Notes: generated by a model not told the origin, from the letters alone. Shown: positions 1 through 4,905, numbered from the stretch's first letter. The stretch is 5,651 bases of DNA from JAAAOZ01 sp964496595 (GCA_964496595.1 CAZCAI010000228.1:1-5651), one strand, 5' to 3'. Translations and numbers: made by a program.

Positions 1-958
1 ACAACTCGGCCAGCGGCTGCACCGTGGTCGAGCCGGCCACGCTGATCTCGCCGGATAGACCGCCGCTTCCGGACTCCTCGCCGCCCCCATCCGAGATTGG
101 GATAAAGCCTTCATCGGCGACGATAGCCTGTCCTTCTGCACTCATAATGAAATCGATCCAGCCCTGTACAACGCCACTCGGATCACCGCTGGTCATCATA
201 TTCAGCGGGCGAACGATGGGATAGCTGCCGTTATCGGCGTTCTCTGGGGTAGGCGCTACGCCATTGATCTTCACGGGCTTGGTGGTGTCATCCAGGTAAC
301 CGAAGGAGAGATAGCCGACGGCGAAGGGGGTGCTGGCGATAGTGGTGCGCACGGATCCGTTGGAAGGCTGGAGAATCGCCGTATCGACGATTAACTCCTC
401 GCCCATCACCATCTCCTCGAACGCGGCGCGGGTGCCGGAGCCTTCCTCGCGGGAGACGACGACCATTAACTCATCGGGGCCGCCGACCTCGCTCCAGTTG
501 GTGATGTTCCCGGCGAAGATGCCCTGCACTTGCTCCAACGTCAGTTCGTCAACGGGCACATCGGGATGCACGGCGATGGCGATGCCATCATAGGCGATGG
601 GGAAGGGGTTTAAATTGGGGTGTTCTTCCAACTCGGACTCCTTCACTTTGCGGGACGCCATCCCCACATCGACGGTGCCCTGCGCGGCGGATTTGACGCC
701 CACGCTGGAACCGCCGCCCTGGACGTTGATCTTGACGTCAGGGTGATCGGCCATATAGGCCTCCGCAAATAACTCGGCCAGTGGCTGCACCGTGGTGGAG
801 CCGGCCACACTGATTTCGCCGCCCGTTTCGGCAGGGGCAGTTGCTTCAGTTGATTCTTCGACTGGTGGCTCTGAGGTTGGCTCAGCCGCACCTCCACCAC
901 CACAGGCTGTAACAATCAGGGCTACCAAAATAACAACACTTAACCATAAACGACGCAT
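1..958 (-). CDS. pstS: PstS-type phosphate ABC transporter substrate-binding lipoprotein, apparent tandem two-domain form (partial, runs off left edge)
   Basis: This is the extracytoplasmic phosphate-binding component of a Pst ABC importer, probably lipid-anchored outside the membrane. The frame is open from the ATG at 958 to the window edge, giving 319 visible residues. Residues 1-19 form a lipoprotein signal peptide ending in lipobox VTAC (Cys19). An acidic, Pro/Thr-rich linker follows to about residue 46. Domain 1 starts at GEISVAGSTTVQPLAEL (residues 47-63). It carries the QGGGSSVG loop, MASRKV, TNWSEVGG, and the phosphate-loop motif SREEGSGTR (residues 169-177), and ends near GFIPIS. A Gly/Ser/Glu linker then leads to a second GEISVAGSTTVQPLAEL at about residue 303, exactly 256 codons later. 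A single PstS domain would have ended here, so a second domain appears to begin. A strong AAGGAGG lies at 968-974, 9 nt before the ATG. A Pho-box-like array lies upstream. The C-terminus is unseen; PstS family membership is secure, the two-domain form is inferred. Confidence 0.93.
   Translation of the reverse strand, partial: MRRLWLSVVILVALIVTACGGGGAAEPTSEPPVEESTEATAPAETGGEISVAGSTTVQPLAELFAEAYMADHPDVKINVQGGGSSVGVKSAAQGTVDVGMASRKVKESELEEHPNLNPFPIAYDGIAIAVHPDVPVDELTLEQVQGIFAGNITNWSEVGGPDELMVVVSREEGSGTRAAFEEMVMGEELIVDTAILQPSNGSVRTTIASTPFAVGYLSFGYLDDTTKPVKINGVAPTPENADNGSYPIVRPLNMMTSGDPSGVVQGWIDFIMSAEGQAIVADEGFIPISDGGGEESGSGGLSGEISVAGSTTVQPLAEL
2..54 (-). repeat. Second copy of the PstS domain start (in-frame direct repeat of 771-822)
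   Basis: Positions 3-53 match 771-821 at 47 of 51 bases, at an offset of exactly 768 bp (256 codons), in the same frame. Both copies encode GEISVAGSTTVQPLAEL, the first strand of a PstS domain. The four differences are mainly silent. This points to an internal duplication of the whole phosphate-binding domain. How far the similarity continues is cut off by the window edge. Confidence 0.85.
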
Positions 959-967
959 GTTCTTACT

Positions 968-974
968 CCTCCTT
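968..974 (-). promoter_or_regulatory. Shine-Dalgarno of pstS
   Basis: The minus strand reads AAGGAGG, ending 9 nt before the ATG at 958. This supports that start, and the hydrophobic lipoprotein signal begins immediately after it. The preceding bases TTTCAC plus AAGGAG form a 12-nt string also found in front of infA. Confidence 0.85.
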
Positions 975-978
975 GTGA

Positions 979-1002
979 AAAAGTTTAAAAGTGTAAAAGT
1001 TT
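979..1002 (-). repeat. Triple 8-bp repeat in the pstS leader
   Basis: On the minus strand this reads AAACTTTT, ACACTTTT, AAACTTTT: three octamers in exact 8-bp phase, ending 4 nt before the Shine-Dalgarno. It lies within the predicted 5' leader. The function is unknown. It resembles the heptamer arrays in front of infA and of the ECF gene in core sequence and position. Confidence 0.6.
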
Positions 1003-1028
1003 ACTATTCGTTTCATCCTACACGGCCT

Positions 1029-1037
1029 ATAGTAACA
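1029..1037 (-). promoter_or_regulatory. Predicted extended -10 element of the pstS promoter
   Basis: The minus strand reads TGTTACTAT: a TGn extension followed by TACTAT (5 of 6 to TATAAT). No good -35 hexamer lies upstream; that space is occupied by the nearest Pho-box-like repeats. This fits an activator-dependent promoter. Transcription would begin near 1022, leaving a leader of about 64 nt. Confidence 0.5.
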
Positions 1038-1043
1038 CGCGTC

Positions 1044-1093
1044 GTTTAACGCCTTTTGAAGAGAAGGTTAAGAGTTTGTTAAAGATCGTGTAA
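1044..1093 (-). promoter_or_regulatory. Pho-box-like array: five 11-bp-phased TTAACA-type boxes upstream of pstS
   Basis: On the minus strand, going toward pstS, the hexamers are TTACAC (1088-1093), TTAACA (1077-1082), TTAACC (1066-1071), TTCAAA (1055-1060) and TTAAAC (1044-1049). Each is separated by exactly 5 bp. Direct repeats at 11-bp spacing are the known layout for PhoB/PhoP-family binding, including Bacillus TTAACA-type boxes and cyanobacterial CTTAACCT-type boxes. The array abuts the -35 position of the predicted pstS promoter, as expected for an activator. The assignment rests on spacing, sequence and context. Confidence 0.65.
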
Positions 1094-1181
1094 TGATTCA
1101 GACACCCGCAGATAAAGGGATTCCAGAAATTAAGACCTTTTCTTCAAAAACACTCCAATCATCTTAAAAGCATCAATTTTA

Positions 1182-1276
1182 GTTCGTAGTAAGCCTTGGA
1201 GCGCTAGCGGAGTGGCGTTTTTTGGGCTTTACAACGGCACTCCATTCCATCGCGCAGCGGATGCCTGACTACGAAC
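1182..1276. repeat. 95-bp element bounded by 9-bp perfect inverted repeats (MITE/REP-like)
   Basis: The ends are GTTCGTAGT (1182-1190) and ACTACGAAC (1268-1276), perfect complements. Inside, GGAGTGGCG (near 1210) can pair with CGGCACTCC (near 1235) at 8 of 9 positions. GCGCTAGCGGA and GCGCAGCGGA form a degenerate direct repeat. The centre contains a TTTTTT run. It encodes nothing. It looks like a small non-autonomous repeat element or structured RNA. No target-site duplication could be confirmed. Confidence 0.5.
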
Positions 1277-1324
1277 AAGTGTTAACCAATTAGTGAACCA
1301 TCCCCAAAAAAACCGATGTTTATT

Positions 1325-1352
1325 GTAGAGACGCAAGATTTTGCGTCTCTAC
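1325..1352. repeat. Perfect 12-bp-arm palindrome GTAGAGACGCAA / TTGCGTCTCTAC with GATT loop, overlapping the phoR stop
   Basis: Arms at 1325-1336 and 1341-1352 are perfectly complementary around a 4-nt loop. The right arm contains the phoR stop codon (1349-1351). In phoR mRNA it would form a stable hairpin. A seven-U run follows only after a 12-nt gap (1306-1312), so it is not a textbook terminator but could end transcription or protect the 3' end. From general recollection, GTAGAGACGC palindromes recur as dispersed repeats in some cyanobacteria and Chloroflexota. Confidence 0.75.
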
Positions 1353-3136
1353 TTGTTCCCCGGCGCCAACGGGAGGGAGAAGAAGAAGGTGCTGCCGGCG
1401 CCCTCAATGCTTTCGGCCCAGATCTGTTCCCCATGCCCCTGGACGATATGTTTGGCGATGGACAATCCCAGACCTGTCCCTTCGTCAGAGCGCGCTTGAT
1501 CGGTCTTGTAGAAGCGCTCGAAGATGCGGGCCAAGTCATCGGCGGGGATGCCTACGCCGGTGTCGGTCACGCCGATGACCACGCGACCTTCCTTCTTACG
1601 TACCTGCGCGAAGAGCGTCACCGCGCCGTGGGGCGGCGTGAACTTGATCGCGTTGTGGAGCAGGTTGGTGACGACTTGATGGATGCGTTGTGCGTCGGCC
1701 ATCACCGGGGGAATTTTCTGGTCCCCTGAGGGGAGTTTCATCTGGAACGTGAGATGCTTGTTCTGAGCTTGCGGGTGCATCCGCTCAAACGGCTTCTGAA
1801 GCAACGCCTGCACCGGCGTCGGCTTGATCTCCAGCGGCACCTTGCCCGATTCGATGCGCGAAAGCTCCAGCAGCTCTTCCACCATCTGCGTGAGCGCGTG
1901 CAGCTCATTCTCCATATGAGTCAAAAAGCGCTGGGCCGTGACCGGCTGCTCGATGGCCCCATCCTGGAGCGTCTCCACGACCAACGAGAGCGATGCCAGG
2001 GGCGTACGCAATTCGTGGGAGATATTGCTGATGAAGTCGCGTCGCACCGTTTCCAGCCGCCGAATCTTCGTCAGATCCTGGAGGATGACTAAGATGCGCG
2101 GGGCATCCTCATGCGGGATGGGTGTGACGATAGCCTGCAAGAAGGCGCCGCCCGGCCCGGCCTCGATGGTCGTAATCTGCTCGCGGTTGCTCCGGTAGCA
2201 ACGCTGCCACAGCTCGATCAACTGGTGGTGATGGACGAGTTGGGCAAAGGTGTTGCCGATAACCTCTTTCTCAGGATCGATATGGAGCATCTGGTGGGCC
2301 GCCGGATTGATCCCCGTCACCTTGCCTTTGATGTCCGTGATGATCGCGCCATCGGCCATATTGTTGAGCACGGCGGAAAGGCGCGCGCGCTCCCGTCCCA
2401 GCCGAGCGACCTGATCCCGCAGTTGATCGGCCATGTGATTGAAAGCGCGGGTGAGCTGCCCGATCTCATCCTGGGTGAGGGGCAACATCCGCGCGCTGAG
2501 ATCGCCCTCTGCCATCCGCTCAACGACTTGGGTGATCTGATGGATGGGCCGCACCACGCGCGAGGCGATGTAGGTATTCAGCGCGATGGCCAGCAGCGCG
2601 ATGACCACCCCCGTCGTCATAATCGTGCGGCTCAACCGGCGCACATTCTCCTCGATGCGATGGAGGGGGAAGGCGATGCGAACGAAGCCCTTGATCTCGC
2701 CGTGGTACACAGGAACGGCGGCGTACATCACCTCCGCATTTTGCAGGCGGCTGAAGCGGATCGCGATGCCCTTGCCCCCCTCGATAGCCCCCTGAATTTC
2801 GGGGCGATGGCGCTGATTGTCCATCGTTGCCGCATCGGCGTGCGATTCGCCTAACACCGTCCCATCGGCGTCGATGATCGTGACCCGCTCGCCGGAGGTG
2901 ATGCCCCACTGGCGCGCCTGCGCCGCGATCACGGGCCGATCCGGCCCGTCGGGACCGACCATCGCCTCCTCGATACTGTCCGCAATCAATTGCCCCTCGG
3001 TCAGTAGATGGAATTCCAGATCCGCCATACGGATATCGCGCACGTAATTGGAGAGATAGAGCGTCGCTCCTAGCGTGACGATCAGGATGGCGATCGCGTA
3101 CGGTATCGTAATGCGCCAGCGAATGGATGAGAACAT
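1349..3136 (-). CDS. phoR: PhoR-like membrane sensor histidine kinase
   Basis: Autophosphorylating sensor of a two-component system, likely phosphate starvation. Numbered from the ATG at 3136 (595 aa): TM1 at about 9-29; an extracytoplasmic PAS/Cache-like sensor at about 30-170 with VTIIDADGTVLGES and RPEIQGAIEG, typical of PhoR/WalK-type kinases; TM2 at about 172-191; HAMP at about 189-241 (RPIHQI, GDLSAR, DEIGQL); a cytoplasmic PAS at about 250-358; HisKA with phospho-acceptor His374 in SHELRTP; then the ATPase domain with N-box NLLHNAIKF, G1 DTGVGIP, F-box FERFYK and G2 GTGLGLSIAK. All catalytic boxes are intact. The start at 3136 has GAGGT 5 nt upstream. An in-frame ATG at 3148 (599 aa) overlaps that site and has no good Shine-Dalgarno of its own. 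The PhoR assignment leans on architecture plus the adjacent Pho box and pstS. No response regulator gene is visible in the window. Confidence 0.9.
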   Translation of the reverse strand: MFSSIRWRITIPYAIAILIVTLGATLYLSNYVRDIRMADLEFHLLTEGQLIADSIEEAMVGPDGPDRPVIAAQARQWGITSGERVTIIDADGTVLGESHADAATMDNQRHRPEIQGAIEGGKGIAIRFSRLQNAEVMYAAVPVYHGEIKGFVRIAFPLHRIEENVRRLSRTIMTTGVVIALLAIALNTYIASRVVRPIHQITQVVERMAEGDLSARMLPLTQDEIGQLTRAFNHMADQLRDQVARLGRERARLSAVLNNMADGAIITDIKGKVTGINPAAHQMLHIDPEKEVIGNTFAQLVHHHQLIELWQRCYRSNREQITTIEAGPGGAFLQAIVTPIPHEDAPRILVILQDLTKIRRLETVRRDFISNISHELRTPLASLSLVVETLQDGAIEQPVTAQRFLTHMENELHALTQMVEELLELSRIESGKVPLEIKPTPVQALLQKPFERMHPQAQNKHLTFQMKLPSGDQKIPPVMADAQRIHQVVTNLLHNAIKFTPPHGAVTLFAQVRKKEGRVVIGVTDTGVGIPADDLARIFERFYKTDQARSDEGTGLGLSIAKHIVQGHGEQIWAESIEGAGSTFFFSLPLAPGNK

Positions 3137-3141
3137 AATCG

Positions 3142-3146
3142 ACCTC
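3142..3146 (-). promoter_or_regulatory. Shine-Dalgarno deciding the phoR start
   Basis: The minus strand reads GAGGT with a 5-nt spacer to the ATG at 3136. It begins inside the alternative upstream ATG at 3148. This favours the 595-residue product. Confidence 0.6.
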
Positions 3147-3209
3147 ATTACATAGGTGTAGGTCGGGTTGATAATCCGCCCGTTGGGAGACTATTCCAAT
3201 ATTTCCTAC

Positions 3210-3237
3210 GAATTGCGAATGATGAATTGTGAATATC
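3210..3237. repeat. Heptamer tandem repeat, GAAT core, four units
   Basis: On the plus strand GAAT begins at 3210, 3217, 3224 and 3231, an exact 7-bp period (units GAATTGC, GAATGAT, GAATTGT, GAATATC). On the phoR-sense strand the core is ATTC. It lies 74 bp before the phoR start, in the gap between the ECF gene terminator and phoR. Same period and degeneracy pattern as the arrays at 3945 and 4860. Confidence 0.65.
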
Positions 3238-3318
3238 TCCGAGTTGGGCGTTTGTCCTTGCGAAGGTTGCGGAGGAAATCTCAGAGCTGGAACTGACAGA
3301 TCTGCCGATGTAGCCCGG

Positions 3319-3352
3319 AAAGAAAAAGACACCCGTATGCTTCGCCAGGGTG
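3319..3352 (-). terminator. Probable Rho-independent terminator of the ECF S-component gene
   Basis: On the minus strand CACCC (3352-3348) pairs with GGGTG (3334-3330) across a 13-nt loop that includes GGCGAAGC. It is followed at once by a U-rich tract TCTTTTTCTTT (3329-3319). It lies 18 nt after the stop codon at 3371. The stem is short, so termination may be moderate. Confidence 0.5.
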
Positions 3353-3370
3353 CATATAGACTCAGCGACT

Positions 3371-3925
3371 TTAGAGATCCGCTCCTCGTTTCCCTCCGAT
3401 TTCGATCTGCTTCCACGCGGCCACAACCGCCACTGTGATAATCGCGGATGCGACAGCCTCCGGCAGTCCGTTCCCCACAATAATCGCTGGCAGCGCGGCC
3501 CACGGCAGATAGCCCAGCAGCCCGATGGCGCCCAGCACCAGCAGCGTGTTCGTCAAACTGCCCGCGATCCCGGCGGCGATGAGCGCCGGCGCGGGCCAGC
3601 GCTGCAACGCGCGCCACATCAGCCACGCCGCCGGCCCAATAAAGAGGCGGGGAAGAATCGACAGCAGCGGATTGGTGAACCACACATCCGTCGGCCCCGT
3701 GGGCGCGATGGCCGCCTGCAACAGGCTGAACCCCCCGAAAATCAGCCCAATCGCCGCGCCGACGACCGGCCCTTCGATCACCGCGCCGATGATCACCGGC
3801 ACGTGCATAATCGTCAGCGCCGCGCCCGTGATCCACGGGATAAAGCCCCAGTGCGTCCAACCCAACAGCACGGAAATCGCGCCCAACACTCCAGCAATAA
3901 CGACCTTACGAGTTCGATCTGACAT
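3371..3925 (-). CDS. ECF transporter S component (substrate unassigned)
   Basis: A 184-residue, very hydrophobic protein with about six membrane helices, the size and layout of the substrate-binding S component of an energy-coupling factor vitamin/micronutrient importer. Visible landmarks are a basic cytoplasmic N-terminus, a small-residue GVLGA segment in helix 1 (residues 12-16, comparable to the AxxxA contact motif with EcfT), THWGFIP after helix 1, IMHVPVIIGAVIEGP with a following GLIFGG loop, and PRLFIGPAAW. In S components the substrate is captured in the membrane. Energy comes from EcfA/EcfA'/EcfT, none of which are encoded here, which suggests a shared module elsewhere. The ATG at 3925 has AGGAGGG 4 nt upstream. 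It is transcribed toward phoR but separated from it by a likely terminator. No TPP, FMN or cobalamin riboswitch was recognised in the leader, so the substrate cannot be inferred. Confidence 0.75.
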   Translation of the reverse strand: MSDRTRKVVIAGVLGAISVLLGWTHWGFIPWITGAALTIMHVPVIIGAVIEGPVVGAAIGLIFGGFSLLQAAIAPTGPTDVWFTNPLLSILPRLFIGPAAWLMWRALQRWPAPALIAAGIAGSLTNTLLVLGAIGLLGYLPWAALPAIIVGNGLPEAVASAIITVAVVAAWKQIEIGGKRGADL

Positions 3926-3944
3926 ACTACCCTCCTGGAAAAAT

Positions 3945-3979
3945 AGTTCAAAGTTGAAAGTTGCAAGTTAAAAGTTACT
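3945..3979. repeat. Heptamer tandem repeat, AGTT/AACT core, five units, in the ECF-gene leader
   Basis: On the plus strand AGTT begins at 3945, 3952, 3959, 3966 and 3973, a perfect 7-bp phase. Units are AGTTCAA, AGTTGAA, AGTTGCA, AGTTAAA, AGTTACT. In the gene-sense direction the core is AACT. It lies between the predicted transcription start (about 3981) and the Shine-Dalgarno (3930-3936), so it would be transcribed as a leader. Confidence 0.75.
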
Positions 3980-3987
3980 CGTATCTC

Positions 3988-3996
3988 ATTATAACA
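3988..3996 (-). promoter_or_regulatory. Extended -10 promoter of the ECF S-component gene
   Basis: The minus strand reads TGTTATAAT: a TGn extension and a perfect TATAAT. The -35 region is weak (TTCGCG-like) and overlaps a palindrome at 4007-4018. Expected transcription start is near 3981, giving a leader of about 55 nt. Confidence 0.65.
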
Positions 3997-4006
3997 GCCT
4001 CGGAGC

Positions 4007-4018
4007 GATTCGCGAATC
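4007..4018. promoter_or_regulatory. Perfect 12-bp palindrome GATTCGCGAATC, candidate operator
   Basis: The sequence is fully self-complementary and sits at the -35 position of the minus-strand ECF-gene promoter, in the divergent region shared with carD. The position suits a dimeric repressor or activator. The binding protein is unknown. Confidence 0.4.
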
Positions 4019-4061
4019 ACTGCGACGGCGGCGCCGGTGAATGCTGACCAACCAAAGAAAG

Positions 4062-4089
4062 TTGACTATCGCCCTTCTCGTGATATAGT
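4062..4089 (+). promoter_or_regulatory. Sigma-70-type promoter of the carD operon
   Basis: TTGACT (4062-4067) is separated by 16 bp from TATAGT (4084-4089), with an alternative TATATC at 4089. Both hexamers are 5 of 6 or close to consensus. Predicted start is near 4096, leaving a leader of about 47 nt to the GTG start. Confidence 0.6.
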
Positions 4090-4107
4090 ATATCTTAGTG
4101 ATATAGT
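4080..4107. repeat. 10-bp direct repeat GTGATATAGT with palindrome over the carD -10
   Basis: GTGATATAGT occurs at 4080-4089 and again at 4098-4107. The first copy is part of the inverted repeat GATATA-G-TATATC (4082-4094) that covers the -10 hexamer. This could be an autoregulatory operator, or simply two overlapping -10-like elements. Confidence 0.4.
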
Positions 4108-4142
4108 TTAACATACACCGAGACACGAGCCTGGAGGTGACG

Positions 4143-4652
4143 GTGGCTAAATTCGACGTGGGGGATGCTGTGATTCACCCGCTTCACGGGGCGGGCATTG
4201 TCGTCGGGTTTGTGGAGCTGAAACAATCCGCGGATGACGACGTGCGCTATTATAAGATCGAGATGTTAGGCCGGACGAAGACCAGCCTGATGATCCCCGT
4301 GGCGGAAGAAGAGAGCATCGGCCTGCGGCCCGCCGTTGGGGAAGCCGAGATAGATCGGATGTTGGAGATTCTCTCCGAAGCCCCTGACGAGCTGCCCTCC
4401 AACCATAAGAAGCGCTACCGGCTGTTGTTAGAAAAATTAGAGGAGGGCGACCTCTACCAGGTGGCGGAGGCCCTGCGCGACATCTGGTGGCGCCGCGAGG
4501 AACGCGACGGTCTGACCACCCACGGACGTGAAATTTACCAGAAAAGTATGAAACTGCTCTCGGGTGAAATCGCCGTCGTGCGCGGCATCGATATCCAGGC
4601 CGCGCGCTCCGTGCTAGAAGGCAGACTGCGCGAGAACTTCTCCGTGAATTGA
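4143..4652 (+). CDS. carD: CarD/CdnL-family RNA polymerase-binding transcription regulator
   Basis: A 169-residue protein, the usual CarD/CdnL length. The N-terminal Tudor-like RNA polymerase interaction domain (residues 1-60) shows FDVGDAVIHPLHGAG, YYKIEML and TSLMIPV, ending in IGLRP. The C-terminal helical DNA-binding domain (about 67-165) shows KRYRLLLEKLEEGD, QVAEALRDIWWRREERDGLT and SGEIAVVRGID. CarD proteins bind the beta subunit lobe and stabilise the open promoter complex, especially at rRNA and housekeeping promoters. The start is GTG at 4143, with GGAGG 5 nt upstream; an in-frame GTG at 4137 overlaps that Shine-Dalgarno and is unlikely. Position 88 is His (SNHKKRYR), where M. tuberculosis CarD has the wedge Trp85 (NWSRRYK). 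Upstream of infA in the same direction, so possibly a transcription-translation housekeeping group. Confidence 0.9.
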   Translation: MAKFDVGDAVIHPLHGAGIVVGFVELKQSADDDVRYYKIEMLGRTKTSLMIPVAEEESIGLRPAVGEAEIDRMLEILSEAPDELPSNHKKRYRLLLEKLEEGDLYQVAEALRDIWWRREERDGLTTHGREIYQKSMKLLSGEIAVVRGIDIQAARSVLEGRLRENFSVN

Positions 4653-4660
4653 TGGACGTC

Positions 4661-4718
4661 TCTGGTCATCATCTAACGCTCGAAGCGCGTATGGCGTAAT
4701 GTGTATTACTAGACCAGA
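4661..4718 (+). other. Possible structured 3' region after carD
   Basis: TCTGGTC (4661-4667) and GACCAGA (4712-4718) are complementary and enclose two small hairpins, CGCT-CGA-AGCG (near 4678-4688) and GTAAT-GTGT-ATTAC (4696-4709). Together they could fold as a three-way junction in the carD transcript. No U-tract follows, so it is not a standard terminator. Chance pairing cannot be excluded. Confidence 0.25.
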
Positions 4719-4737
4719 CTTCTCTGAACAAAGACCA

Positions 4738-4833
4738 AAAATCCGATTTTTCCACACGCGACCTACTACATATAGAAAATTAACGCAAGGGAAACCCGCA
4801 TTTGGTATCAAATTTTCTGAAAAACCGGATTTT
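4738..4833. repeat. Nested inverted repeats between carD and infA
   Basis: AAAATCCGATTTTTC (4738-4752) is repeated in inverted orientation as GAAAAACCGGATTTT (4819-4833), matching at 14 of 15 positions. Inside it AGAAAATT (4774-4781) faces AATTTTCT (4811-4818). The interval is AT-rich and non-coding. It may be a decayed miniature element or a long-range RNA stem. Confidence 0.45.
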
Positions 4834-4859
4834 CAAAAGTTCTTTTAGTAGAGTCAGAC

Positions 4860-4901
4860 AACTTGTAACTTGTAACTTGTAACTTTTAACTCTCAACCGT
4901 T
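4860..4901 (+). repeat. Heptamer tandem repeat AACTTGT, six units, in the infA leader
   Basis: AACT or AACC begins at 4860, 4867, 4874, 4881, 4888 and 4895. The first three units are identical AACTTGT, then AACTTTT, AACTCTC, AACCGTT. The array ends 4 nt before the infA Shine-Dalgarno AAGGAG. The core is the same as in the ECF-gene leader read in gene sense. Confidence 0.8.
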
Positions 4902-4905
4902 TCAC

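Larger units (their letters stand above)
959..1348. other. 390-bp intergenic region between phoR and pstS
   Basis: No credible gene lies here. From pstS outward it holds the Shine-Dalgarno, an octamer repeat, an extended -10, a Pho-box-like array, about 90 bp of unremarkable AT-rich DNA (1094-1181), an inverted-repeat-bounded element (1182-1276), an AT-rich stretch with seven A residues at 1306-1312, and a perfect palindrome entering the phoR stop codon. Confidence 0.8.
3137..3370. other. Intergenic region upstream of phoR
   Basis: This gap holds the likely ECF-gene terminator, the GAAT heptamer array, and a stretch bounded by GTAGG (3158-3162) and CCTAC (3205-3209) containing CGGG/CCCG pairs. 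A weak minus-strand promoter, TTGGAA then GATTAT at 17 bp, could serve phoR, but it is not convincing. No small gene with a good ribosome binding site was found. Confidence 0.5.

Noticed and set aside
1306..1352. Textbook Rho-independent terminator for phoR
   Set aside because: The hairpin is strong, but 12 nt separate it from the T run, so it is recorded as a palindromic repeat with possible termination activity only.
1316..1729. Plus-strand open frame opposite the kinase ATPase domain
   Set aside because: Antisense shadow; the minus strand here encodes intact G1, F and G2 boxes.
2111..2854. Plus-strand open frame of 247 codons opposite phoR
   Set aside because: Antisense shadow of the GC-rich kinase gene; no recognisable domain and no convincing ribosome binding site.
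3146..3148. ATG at 3148 as the phoR start (599 residues)
   Set aside because: It overlaps the Shine-Dalgarno of the ATG at 3136 and has no good site of its own; it remains possible.
2520..3860. Long minus-strand open frame (446 codons) crossing phoR and the ECF gene
   Set aside because: It lies in another frame of two genes with clear conserved motifs, its product is Arg/Gly/His-rich low-complexity sequence, and it spans their intergenic region.
3926..4061. TPP or other vitamin riboswitch in front of the ECF S component
   Set aside because: The predicted leader is only about 55 nt and largely heptamer repeats; no TPP, FMN or cobalamin consensus blocks were found.
4661..4718. tRNA-like cloverleaf after carD
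   Set aside because: The acceptor-like stem and two hairpins lack tRNA arm lengths, a T-arm consensus and an anticodon loop.
4860..4901. CRISPR-like array
   Set aside because: The units are 7 bp with no spacers, far from CRISPR repeat and spacer lengths.
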